The notes beneath the pieces are model-generated. The model ran no database searches. It was not told the origin of the DNA and saw only the letters and a list, made by a program, of their open reading frames with translations. Of a DNA stretch of 5,372 bases, positions 1 through 5,372 are shown piece after piece. How positions within the stretch are numbered: position 1 is the stretch's first letter; every line of letters begins with the position of its first letter. The position numbers and the translations under genes were made by a program. Origin of the DNA: Candidatus Omnitrophota bacterium (GTDB taxonomy: Bacteria; Omnitrophota; Omnitrophia; Omnitrophales; Danuiimicrobiaceae). The DNA lies in contig JACQQP010000183.1 in NCBI GenBank assembly GCA_016206945.1, forward strand, positions 1-5,372, given 5' to 3'.

Positions 1-203
1 GTCTTGACCTGAATGGAAATGCTTTTCGTCGCATCAGCATTTGAGCAAAGGATGTCGACGCCCCTTGAGTTCCGAAGCGTCATCGAAGCGATATATCCCC
101 GCCTTGTTAGTTCGCCCGCTACAAAATACTCACCAGCCAACCCGGAAAATGTAAAGTCTGTTTCCAAAACCTCGTCTGGGACTATCCTGTCGTTTGTTTT
201 CAT
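1..203 (-). CDS. PD-(D/E)XK nuclease-fold protein, N-terminal 67 residues (runs off left edge)
   Basis: Reading the minus strand from the ATG at 203-201 gives 67 codons with no stop up to the window edge, so the 3' end is missing. The peptide has the core of small PD-(D/E)XK endonuclease-like proteins: a conserved glutamate in GLAGEYFVAGEL (E25), RRGYIAS after it, an aspartate in RGVDIL (D50), and the catalytic-type Q-x-K in SIQVK (Q65, K67). In this superfamily E, D and QxK form the metal-binding nuclease site. The family includes Holliday-junction-resolvase-like and restriction-like proteins, but the true substrate here is unknown. An in-frame TGA lies about 40 bases upstream and no other ATG lies between, so this start is the best choice; a purine-rich AGAGAG (211-206) precedes it at short spacing. 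It is the first gene inside the putative integrated element. The fold is fairly sure; the exact role is not. Confidence 0.72.
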   Translation of the reverse strand, partial: MKTNDRIVPDEVLETDFTFSGLAGEYFVAGELTRRGYIASMTLRNSRGVDILCSNADATKSISIQVK

Positions 204-241
204 AGCTCTCTCGCTTGGCCCGCCTCTCGGCCCCAAAAAAC

Positions 242-262
242 TGTGTCAGTAATTGTGTCAGT
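242..262. repeat. Tandem direct repeat TGTGTCAGT, two copies
   Basis: TGTGTCAGT occurs at 242-250 and again at 254-262, separated by AAT, giving a 12-base period. It lies between the first element gene and the tRNA junction, about 90 bases from the presumed crossover. Short direct repeats at this distance from an attachment core are typical of arm-type binding sites of tyrosine recombinases. The repeat itself is directly visible; the binding role is inference. Confidence 0.5.
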
Positions 263-331
263 CGCCAACACATAGCCGCTTAACCCCACTTAATCCGGTG
301 TACTTCAAACCTTAGCCACCATTACTAAAGA

Positions 332-354
332 TAAGGGGTTAAATGTTCCCCTTA
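332..354. repeat. Perfect 7-bp inverted repeat at the element/tRNA junction
   Basis: TAAGGGG (332-338) and CCCCTTA (348-354) form a perfect inverted repeat around a 9-base A/T-rich spacer. The right arm overlaps the last three bases of the tRNA anticodon loop (352-354). A further TTAACCCC at 280-287 is the inverse of GGGGTTAA at 335-342. Inverted core-type sites flanking a short spacer are the usual layout for tyrosine recombinase binding, so this fits the element side of an attachment site. Confidence 0.45.
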
Positions 355-389
355 AGAGTCAGCTGCTCTACCAACTGAGCTAGTGGCGC
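352..389 (-). tRNA. tRNA-Lys(CTT), 5' half only, truncated after the anticodon loop
   Basis: Minus-strand bases 389 to 352 read as tRNA positions 1-38: acceptor strand GCGCCAC, TA at 8-9, D stem GCTC/GAGC around loop AGTTGGTA, A26, anticodon stem GCTGA, and loop CTCTTAA with anticodon CTT (lysine). The next bases should be TCAGC to close the anticodon stem, but the sequence instead continues GGGGAACATT. No TTCGA T-loop or GTGGCGC acceptor complement is found further on. It is therefore a non-functional remnant unless it is a precursor of an unusual kind. It starts 21 bases after the lpd stop codon on the same strand. The clean break at the last loop base points to site-specific recombination in the anticodon loop. 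Confidence 0.82.
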
Positions 390-399
390 ACATCTGGAC

Positions 400-431
400 G
401 CTCCAAACAATCACCCTTTTGGAGCCTTTTT
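400..431 (+). terminator. Possible plus-strand intrinsic terminator overlapping the lpd 3' end
   Basis: GCTCCAAA (400-407) and TTTGGAGC (418-425) form a perfect 8-bp stem with a 10-base loop, which straddles the lpd stop codon (411-413). On the plus strand the stem is followed by C and five T (427-431), the form of a Rho-independent terminator. This would stop transcripts coming from the left before they run antisense into lpd. On the minus strand no T-run follows the stem, so it is a poor terminator for the operon. Confidence 0.35.
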
Positions 432-1832
432 CCGCGAGAAAGCATGCGTGGAATAACCGTAAAACAGTTCAGCACATTCCATAAGCGTCTCTGATAAGGT
501 AGGATGAGGATGAATCGATTCCGCCAAATCTTTTGCCGTGGCCCCCATTTCAACTGCGAATACACCTTCGCTGATCAGCTCTCCGGCGCCCGTGCCCACA
601 ATTCCTACACCAAGAATGCGTTCTGTCTCAGGCTCTATAATCAACTTGGTGATCCCATCTGGCCTATCGGAACTAAGCGCTCTCCCAGATGCAGACCAAG
701 GAAAACGCACCACTTGAACTTGGATGCCCTTTTCCTTTGCCTCTGCTTCGGTTAAACCGCACCAAGCGACCTCCGGATCGGTAAAGACAACGGCAGGGAC
801 CACGCTCTCAAAAGCGCTGGACTCTCCCGTCATGACCTCAATGGCGATCCGCGCTTCCTTAGTAGCCTTATGGGCCAGAAGTGCTCCGCCGGCGGCATCG
901 CCGATCGCGAAGATATTGGGATCTTGAGTTTCCTGTCTCTCGTTCACTTGAATGAAACCCCGATCATCGCGCGTCACCCTTGTATTCTCAAGACCCAAGT
1001 CCGCGCAATTTGGAACGCGCCCGACGGAAACAAGGACGCCATCATAGAGTTCCTCAAACTCCTTCCCTTCCGCTTCCATCGTGACCTTAATTTTTTTACC
1101 GCTCGTTGCCATTTTCAGGACCTTGGTATTGACACGCACCTCTTTGAACATTTTTTTCGCATAACTCATGACTGGACGAACCAAATCAGAATCGACGCCC
1201 GTCAATATAGAGCCCAGAGCTTCCACCAAAACAACGGCGCTACCCAATGTCGCGTATACAGTTCCAAGCTCCATGCCAATGTAACCGCCGCCGACGACTA
1301 AAAAATCTTTCGGGATTGCCTCGAGCTCAAGCGCTTCTCGCGAAGTCATGATCCGCTTATTCCCAAGATCAAACACTTGGGGAAGCGCAGGCTTGGATCC
1401 CACCGCGACAATTGCCTTCTCATACTGAATAAATTTCTGTCCACTTTGTGTTTCGACCCTCAAGGTCTTGGAATCTTCGAAATAGCCTCTTCCATATAAT
1501 ACTTCTACGCCTCTTCTTCCGGCAAGGGCACTGATTCCTTGAGATAACTTCGCCAAAATGGACTCTTTCCATAATCTCATTTTACCTAAGTCAATCTGAG
1601 GCTCTCCAAAATTAACGCCTCTTGACTTGGACTCTTTTGCCTCCACAATCAGTTTCGTCACATGAAGAAGAGCCTTCGATGGGATACAACCCGAATTAAG
1701 ACAAACGCCTCCAAGACGTTTTTCTCGCTCTACTAAAATGACCTTTTGGCCCTTGTCCGCCGCATAAAAAGCAGCGGCATAACCGCCAGGACCGGCGCCT
1801 ACAATCACGAGTTCTGTTTTAATAGACTTCAT
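411..1832 (-). CDS. lpd: Dihydrolipoyl dehydrogenase (E3 of pyruvate dehydrogenase complex)
   Basis: This 473-residue flavoprotein reoxidises the dihydrolipoyl arm of E2 and passes the electrons through FAD to NAD+ in the cytoplasm. The length is typical of the family (E. coli Lpd has 474). Visible motifs in order are the FAD-binding GAGPGGYAA at 12-20, the redox disulfide in GGVCLNSGCIPSK (C44, C49), the NAD-binding GGGYIGMELG at 182-191, the second FAD motif FAIGDAAGG near residue 310, and the C-terminal active-site HPHPTLSE with catalytic H443 and E448. The ATG at 1832-1830 has a good ribosome binding site AGGTGA (1842-1837). As third gene of the aceE-aceF-lpd set it is probably dedicated to pyruvate dehydrogenase, though E3 is often shared with 2-oxoglutarate dehydrogenase and the glycine cleavage system. 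It is separated from aceF by a structured 130-base spacer. Confidence 0.96.
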   Translation of the reverse strand: MKSIKTELVIVGAGPGGYAAAFYAADKGQKVILVEREKRLGGVCLNSGCIPSKALLHVTKLIVEAKESKSRGVNFGEPQIDLGKMRLWKESILAKLSQGISALAGRRGVEVLYGRGYFEDSKTLRVETQSGQKFIQYEKAIVAVGSKPALPQVFDLGNKRIMTSREALELEAIPKDFLVVGGGYIGMELGTVYATLGSAVVLVEALGSILTGVDSDLVRPVMSYAKKMFKEVRVNTKVLKMATSGKKIKVTMEAEGKEFEELYDGVLVSVGRVPNCADLGLENTRVTRDDRGFIQVNERQETQDPNIFAIGDAAGGALLAHKATKEARIAIEVMTGESSAFESVVPAVVFTDPEVAWCGLTEAEAKEKGIQVQVVRFPWSASGRALSSDRPDGITKLIIEPETERILGVGIVGTGAGELISEGVFAVEMGATAKDLAESIHPHPTLSETLMECAELFYGYSTHAFSRKKAPKG

Positions 1833-1843
1833 CCCATCACCTG
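1829..1843 (-). promoter_or_regulatory. lpd ribosome binding site and start, copy C of a repeated sequence
   Basis: Minus-strand CAGGTGATGGGATGA contains the Shine-Dalgarno AGGTGA four bases before the lpd ATG. It also holds a two-codon frame (ATG GGA TGA, 1837-1829) whose stop overlaps the lpd start. The same sequence, lacking one G, occurs at the aceF stop (1969-1956). Its first 13 bases are perfectly complementary to the inverted copy at 1956-1944, so the ribosome binding site could be masked by pairing within the same transcript. Confidence 0.65.
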
Positions 1844-1847
1844 ATTT

Positions 1848-1882
1848 AAAAGAACGCCTCGTTTTAAGTCAAAGCGTTCTTT
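1848..1882 (-). repeat. Inverted repeat in the lpd leader
   Basis: AAAGAACGC (1848-1856) and GCGTTCTTT (1874-1882) form a perfect 9-bp stem with a 17-base loop in the aceF-lpd transcript. It ends only five bases before the CAGG that begins the lpd ribosome binding region. A smaller perfect hairpin, ATTTCT/AGAAAT around GAA, sits beside it at 1884-1898. They have no T-run after the stem, so they look like RNA structure rather than a terminator. Confidence 0.5.
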
Positions 1883-1901
1883 GATTTCTGAAAGAAATTT
1901 T

Positions 1902-1936
1902 CGCGTTTCACTGTCCCACCACCTGAATGAAACGCG
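1902..1936 (-). repeat. Inverted repeat presenting an SD-like sequence in its loop
   Basis: CGCGTTTCA (1902-1910) and TGAAACGCG (1928-1936) form a perfect 9-bp stem with a 17-base loop. Read on the mRNA (minus) strand, the loop contains CAGGTGGTGGGA (1925-1914). This differs by one base from the lpd ribosome binding sequence CAGGTGATGGGA, and the change still allows a G-U pair with the inverted copy at 1956-1944. The stem is plain; the meaning of the loop match is inference. Confidence 0.5.
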
Positions 1937-1938
1937 AG

Positions 1939-1974
1939 AAAAGCAGGTGATGGGATCATCCCATCACTGCTTTT
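1939..1974 (-). terminator. Strong hairpin over the aceF stop codon; possible terminator/attenuator
   Basis: Plus-strand 1939-1955 and 1959-1974 form a 16-bp stem with a single bulged G and a TCA loop. In the minus-strand transcript the stem begins in the last aceF codons, contains the aceF TGA (1966-1964), and its 3' arm ends in CTGCTTTT followed by C. The A-rich foot and short T-run resemble a weak, bidirectional intrinsic terminator, which could lower lpd relative to aceEF. Because the 5' arm is translated, ribosomes finishing aceF should disrupt it. It may instead simply protect the 3' end of the aceEF message. Confidence 0.5.
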
Positions 1975-3268
1975 CTTTCCTCAATGAGGCCTTTTTTACC
2001 ATACGATCAAGCACGAAATTTTTCTCTTCAAAATGTTCAAAGGCGTGAACCAAGTCTTGAATAAACCGCGCACCCTCGGCGCCGTCGATCACACGATGAT
2101 CGTAAGAAAGACACAGAGGAAGCATGGCGCCTTGCTTCACTTTCCCTTCCCTGACCACCGGCTTTTCACTCCCCCGCCCAAGACCCAGAATGGCAACCTC
2201 CGGTTGGTTAATGATGGGCGTAAAGTGAGCGCCTCCGATACTTCCCAAATTTGAAATGGTAAATGTAGCGCCTTGAACTTCCTCTAAAGAGATTTTTCGA
2301 GCCCGTGTTTTTTCGGCCAACTCACTTAATTCGATGGACAATTCCAATAAGTTTTTTTGATCCACATCCCGAATCACAGGAACCAGCAAGCCGTGTTCTG
2401 TATCCACAGCAACTCCCAAGTGGTAATAATTCTTACAGATGAGTTCACGCTTCAGCTCATCCAAGCTGGCGTTAAACTTGGGATGTTTTTTGAGAACTGA
2501 AACCACCGCCTTTAAAGCAATTCCGGTAAGCGTCAGACGAGCGCCTCGCCTCTCATAATCAGACGCATACCTTTTCCTGAACGCAAGAAGGGACGTAATG
2601 TCCGCTTCGTCGAATTGTGTCACGTGAGGAATGGTGCTCCAGGCCTCATACATCTTTTGGCCAATGGTACGCCGGACCGTCGAAACCGGCTCTCGGTTAA
2701 TTGGACCCCACTTCGAAAAATCGATGCTCAAAGGTGCGGAAACCTTTCTCCCGCCCGCGCGCCAAATGCCTGCTTGAAGATTGGCGAGATAAGATTTAAG
2801 GTCCTGAACTGTAATTCTGCCGCCTCGTTCGGTTCCTCGCACTTTGGTGAGGTCAATTCCTAAATCCCGCGCCATTTTTCGAATGGAGGGTGAAGCGGGC
2901 GGCGGAAGACCGCTTTTAGATTCATACCTAAAATCACTCCCGCCGACACGACCTTCATAAGCCGTTGGTTTTTCTCGAGAAACTGCTTTTTCAACCCGAG
3001 TTTCTTTCTCAGTTGGTGTTTTTCCGGCTACACTGCTTTCGGAAAGCGTCATGATCACTTGCCCGACCGCAATTTCTTCGCCCTCTTTGACATGCACCTT
3101 CGTAATCGTGCCTGAGGCAGGAGCTGGAATAGGAGCTGTCGCTTTATTGGTTTCAAGTTCCAAAATAGTTTGATCTTTTTTAACTCGCTCGCCTTCCCGA
3201 ACCAGAATACTCACCACCGTGCCTGACTCAACACCTTCAGCAAGAAACGGAATCTTTATTTGCATCAT
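1964..3268 (-). CDS. aceF: Dihydrolipoamide acetyltransferase (E2 of pyruvate dehydrogenase complex), single lipoyl domain
   Basis: This 434-residue core enzyme moves the acetyl group from E1 to CoA via a lipoyl-lysine arm and builds the multimeric core of the complex. Residues 1-77 form one lipoyl domain with the attachment lysine K42 in ETNKA, where the usual motif is ETDKA. A charged linker of about 40 residues follows, then the peripheral-subunit-binding domain at about 125-161 (SPSIRKMARDLGID, GGRITVQDL). The acyltransferase domain covers about 195-425, with ISNLGSIGG and the catalytic DHRVIDG motif (H391, D395). With one lipoyl domain it is much shorter than the three-lipoyl E. coli AceF (630 residues). 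There are two ATGs in tandem; AGAGGA (3276-3271) is only 2 bases from the first and 5 from the second (3265), so the second may be the true start. It lies 16 bases after aceE. Confidence 0.95.
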   Translation of the reverse strand: MMQIKIPFLAEGVESGTVVSILVREGERVKKDQTILELETNKATAPIPAPASGTITKVHVKEGEEIAVGQVIMTLSESSVAGKTPTEKETRVEKAVSREKPTAYEGRVGGSDFRYESKSGLPPPASPSIRKMARDLGIDLTKVRGTERGGRITVQDLKSYLANLQAGIWRAGGRKVSAPLSIDFSKWGPINREPVSTVRRTIGQKMYEAWSTIPHVTQFDEADITSLLAFRKRYASDYERRGARLTLTGIALKAVVSVLKKHPKFNASLDELKRELICKNYYHLGVAVDTEHGLLVPVIRDVDQKNLLELSIELSELAEKTRARKISLEEVQGATFTISNLGSIGGAHFTPIINQPEVAILGLGRGSEKPVVREGKVKQGAMLPLCLSYDHRVIDGAEGARFIQDLVHAFEHFEEKNFVLDRMVKKASLRKEKQ

Positions 3269-3270
3269 AT

Positions 3271-3276
3271 TCCTCT
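3271..3276 (-). promoter_or_regulatory. aceF ribosome binding site
   Basis: AGAGGA on the minus strand lies in the 16-base aceE-aceF gap. It is 2 bases from the first ATG (3268) and 5 from the second (3265), which favours the second Met as the initiator. The lipoyl domain is complete either way. Confidence 0.6.
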
Positions 3277-3284
3277 AGGTCATT

Positions 3285-5372
3285 TCACAAACAAATCGGA
3301 TAAGTTTTTTCGGGATCTACCTTTAAATTTTTAATGGCTTCCCCAACGAGCTCTTTTTTCACCAAACCCTTTTCACTTAACGCATGAAGAACGGCGAGTA
3401 TAATCATCTCGCGATCAATTTCGAAAAAACGTCTGAGACCAGCACGCGTATCACTTCTGCCAAATCCATCCGTCCCAAGCGTCGTCAAACCACCCGGCAC
3501 CCACGGAGCGATTTGATCGGGTACGATCTTCATGTAATCAGAAACGGCTACAAAAACCCCTTTCTCTTTCTCAAGAGTCGATTCGAGATAGGATTTCTTC
3601 GCCTCGCAAGTTGGATGAAGCATGTTCCATCTTCGTACCGACAAAGCCTCCGTCCTTAACTGCTTGTAACTGGTAACGCTCCAAACATCGGCGGAGACGT
3701 CGTATCCCTGCAAACTCTCTTGAGCGCGGAGTGCTTCCCTTAAAATCGGACCACTTCCAAAAATATGAGCTCGATGCGTTTTATTTTTTGCTCCTTCTGA
3801 ATATTTGTAAAGTCCTTTCAAAATCCCATTCCCTATACCTTTGGGCATGGCTGGCATTTCGTAATTCTCATTGTAAAGCGTAAGATAATAAAAAATCTCT
3901 TCTCCTTCTTGATACATCCGACGCATTCCGTCTTGAATAATTACCGCGATTTCATAGCCAAACGCGGGATCGTAGGCGAGCAAGGTTGGAACCGTACTCG
4001 CTGACAAATGGCTATGGCCATCTTGGTGCTGCAAGCCTTCCCCATTTAAGGTGGTGCGTCCTGCCGTGGCTCCCAGAAGGAAGCCCTTTGATCTGCTGTC
4101 GGCGGCCGCCCAGATAAGATCGCCGATTCTTTGGAAACCAAACATAGAATAATAAATAAAAAAAGGGATCATATTCAGGCCATGATTGGCGTATGAAGTT
4201 CCTGCCGCAATAAGCGAAGAGATGGATCCCGCTTCCGTAATTCCCTCTTCAAGCATCTGACCATCTTTGGCTTCCTGATAATACAAAAGACTTTCCTTAT
4301 CGACAGGCTCATAAAGCTGACCCTTTGAAGAATAAATCCCAATCTGTCGAAACAGCGCGTCGAGACCAAAGGTCCTTGCCTCATCAGGAATGATCGGAAC
4401 GACCCGCCTTCCTATTTTTTCATGACGCAAAAGCTTACTCAAAAGCCGCACAAAAACCATGGTCGTCGAGGCTTGAAGTTCCCCGGAACCTTTTAAAAAC
4501 TCCCCGAAATAATCGATATTCGGTATCTCAATTCTTTCCGGCTTCACGTTCCGCTCGGGCACAAATCCTCCCAAAACCCTTCTGCGCTCCAAAAGATACT
4601 GCGTTTCAGGACTCTCCGGAGGCGGCCTGTAAAAAGGCGCATCTACGACTCCTTCGTCGCTAATGGGAATTTCAAACCGATCACGAAATTCCCTGAGCTC
4701 TTTCTCATTGAGTTTCTTCTGCTGATGAGTAACGTTGCGCCCTTCCCCCGCCTCACCCAATCCATACCCTTTGACCGTCTTGGCTAAAATGACCGTAGGC
4801 TCGCCCTTATGTTCCACAGCCTGTTTATAAGCATTATAAACTTTTTGCGGGTCATGGCCTCCCCTTGAAAGCTTCCGAATGGCATCATCGGTAAGATGAT
4901 TGACCATCTCCAAAAGTTCCGGGTATCGACCAAAGAAATGCTTCCTGGTATAACTTCCCGGTGCTACAGAATATTTTTGATAATCACCATCCACGGCTTC
5001 TCCCATCCGTCTCAGAAGCACGCCATGGCGGTCTGCCTTCAGCAAAGGATCCCAATCAGAACCCCAAATCACTTTAATGACATTCCACCCTGCGCCATGG
5101 AATGCTCCCTCAAGCTCCTGTATGATTTTGCCATTCCCGCGCACAGGACCGTCCAACCTTTGCAGATTGCAATTAACGACCCAAATTAAATGATCTAAAT
5201 CTTCTCGCGAGGCTAAGGTCAATGCGCCCAAACTCTCAGGCTCATCCACTTCTCCGTCACCCACAAAACACCAAACTTTGGGTTCCTCTCCCTTTAAAAA
5301 TCCACGAGCACGCAAATAGCGGATAAATCGAGCCTGATAAATCGACATAATGGGCGCAAGTCCCATGGAAAC
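3285..5372 (-). CDS. aceE: Pyruvate dehydrogenase E1 component, homodimeric type (N-terminus beyond right edge)
   Basis: The enzyme decarboxylates pyruvate on thiamine diphosphate and acetylates the E2 lipoyl group. The reading frame is open to the right edge (V-S before MGLAPIM), so the Met at 5366 is internal. Numbered from that Met, 693 residues are present, matching E. coli AceE from about residue 194 to its end; roughly 193 N-terminal residues are missing. The ThDP/Mg site is complete: GDGEVDEPES at 36-45 and NCNLQRLDGP at 65-74. Other AceE landmarks align with a constant offset of 193: H214 (E. coli H407, mobile inner loop), E329 in DEARTFG (E522, ThDP activation) and H447 in EGLQHQDGHSH (H640). 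The C-terminal domain carries LGTDGFGRSD. It belongs to the single-chain AceE class, not the alpha/beta PdhAB class. No frameshift is seen, and aceF follows after 16 bases. Confidence 0.97.
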   Translation of the reverse strand, partial: VSMGLAPIMSIYQARFIRYLRARGFLKGEEPKVWCFVGDGEVDEPESLGALTLASREDLDHLIWVVNCNLQRLDGPVRGNGKIIQELEGAFHGAGWNVIKVIWGSDWDPLLKADRHGVLLRRMGEAVDGDYQKYSVAPGSYTRKHFFGRYPELLEMVNHLTDDAIRKLSRGGHDPQKVYNAYKQAVEHKGEPTVILAKTVKGYGLGEAGEGRNVTHQQKKLNEKELREFRDRFEIPISDEGVVDAPFYRPPPESPETQYLLERRRVLGGFVPERNVKPERIEIPNIDYFGEFLKGSGELQASTTMVFVRLLSKLLRHEKIGRRVVPIIPDEARTFGLDALFRQIGIYSSKGQLYEPVDKESLLYYQEAKDGQMLEEGITEAGSISSLIAAGTSYANHGLNMIPFFIYYSMFGFQRIGDLIWAAADSRSKGFLLGATAGRTTLNGEGLQHQDGHSHLSASTVPTLLAYDPAFGYEIAVIIQDGMRRMYQEGEEIFYYLTLYNENYEMPAMPKGIGNGILKGLYKYSEGAKNKTHRAHIFGSGPILREALRAQESLQGYDVSADVWSVTSYKQLRTEALSVRRWNMLHPTCEAKKSYLESTLEKEKGVFVAVSDYMKIVPDQIAPWVPGGLTTLGTDGFGRSDTRAGLRRFFEIDREMIILAVLHALSEKGLVKKELVGEAIKNLKVDPEKTYPICL

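Larger units (their letters stand above)
332..389. other. Putative attachment site (att) of an element integrated in tRNA-Lys
   Basis: The chromosome side is the tRNA-Lys(CTT) 5' half; the element side starts at 351 and below. Tyrosine recombinases that use the anticodon loop exchange strands across its 7 bases, with the anticodon stem arms as binding sites. Here tRNA identity ends exactly at the end of that 7-base loop (352-358), as this model predicts. Supporting context is the inverted repeat, the paired direct repeats at 242-262 and a nuclease-fold gene next door. Because the 3' tRNA half is absent, this would be the end carrying the displaced 5' half; the restored tRNA should sit at the other end. 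No integrase is visible in the window. Confidence 0.55.

Noticed and set aside
13..252. A plus-strand 79-codon open frame.
   Set aside because: It is antisense to the nuclease-fold gene, whose minus-strand frame has clear family motifs; the plus-strand peptide resembles nothing.
296..325. A degenerate T-arm and acceptor for the truncated tRNA (GGTTTGAAG and GTGGCTA on the minus strand).
   Set aside because: The T-loop lacks TTCRA, the stems do not pair properly, GTGGCTA matches the needed GTGGCGC at only five of seven bases, and the order of the parts is wrong.
204..351. A self-splicing intron in the tRNA-Lys anticodon loop.
   Set aside because: The break follows an A, whereas group I introns need a U before the 5' splice site. 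No 3' exon (TCAGC, T-loop or GTGGCGC) appears to the left, and a protein gene on the same strand starts within 150 bases.
870..1301. A 143-codon plus-strand open frame within lpd.
   Set aside because: It lies wholly opposite conserved Lpd coding sequence and has no recognisable motif or ribosome binding site.
1844..1872. Sigma70-like promoter for lpd on the minus strand: TTGACT (1872-1867), 17-base spacer, TTAAAT (1849-1844).
   Set aside because: The -10 match is only 4 of 6, and transcription would start inside or after the lpd Shine-Dalgarno, leaving no ribosome binding site. It also overlaps the 1848-1882 hairpin, so chance matches in A/T-rich DNA explain it.
4896..5189. A 97-codon plus-strand open frame within aceE.
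   Set aside because: It is antisense to highly conserved AceE sequence and is best seen as a chance frame.

Overview
The window looks like a bacterial chromosome segment of moderate GC. It carries the 3' part of a pyruvate dehydrogenase complex operon, read entirely on the minus strand (right to left). The order is aceE (E1, homodimeric type, 5' end beyond the right edge), aceF (E2 with a single lipoyl domain) and lpd (E3). Together the three products convert pyruvate, CoA and NAD+ to acetyl-CoA, CO2 and NADH. AceE decarboxylates pyruvate on thiamine diphosphate, AceF carries the acetyl group on its lipoyl arm to CoA, and Lpd reoxidises the dihydrolipoyl group. The host cannot be named with confidence. 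The enterobacterial-type homodimeric E1 joined to a short one-lipoyl E2 suggests a Gram-negative lineage outside the Enterobacteria, but that is inference only.

aceE and aceF are 16 bases apart and clearly co-transcribed. The aceF-lpd junction is different: 130 bases packed with inverted repeats. It holds near-identical copies of one 14-15 base sequence at the aceF stop codon and at the lpd ribosome binding site/start. Between them lies one inverted copy that can pair with either, so the layout could act as an RNA switch or terminator-attenuator. It could also be the scar of a palindromic insertion that split a once tightly coupled aceF-lpd junction.

Just downstream of lpd, on the same strand, lies the 5' half of a tRNA-Lys(CTT) gene. 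It is intact from the acceptor strand to the last base of the anticodon loop, where tRNA identity stops abruptly. The leftmost ~350 bases look like the edge of an integrated element that used the anticodon loop as its crossover site: inverted repeats at the junction, a tandem 9-base direct repeat, and the start of a gene for a PD-(D/E)XK nuclease-fold protein that runs off the left edge.
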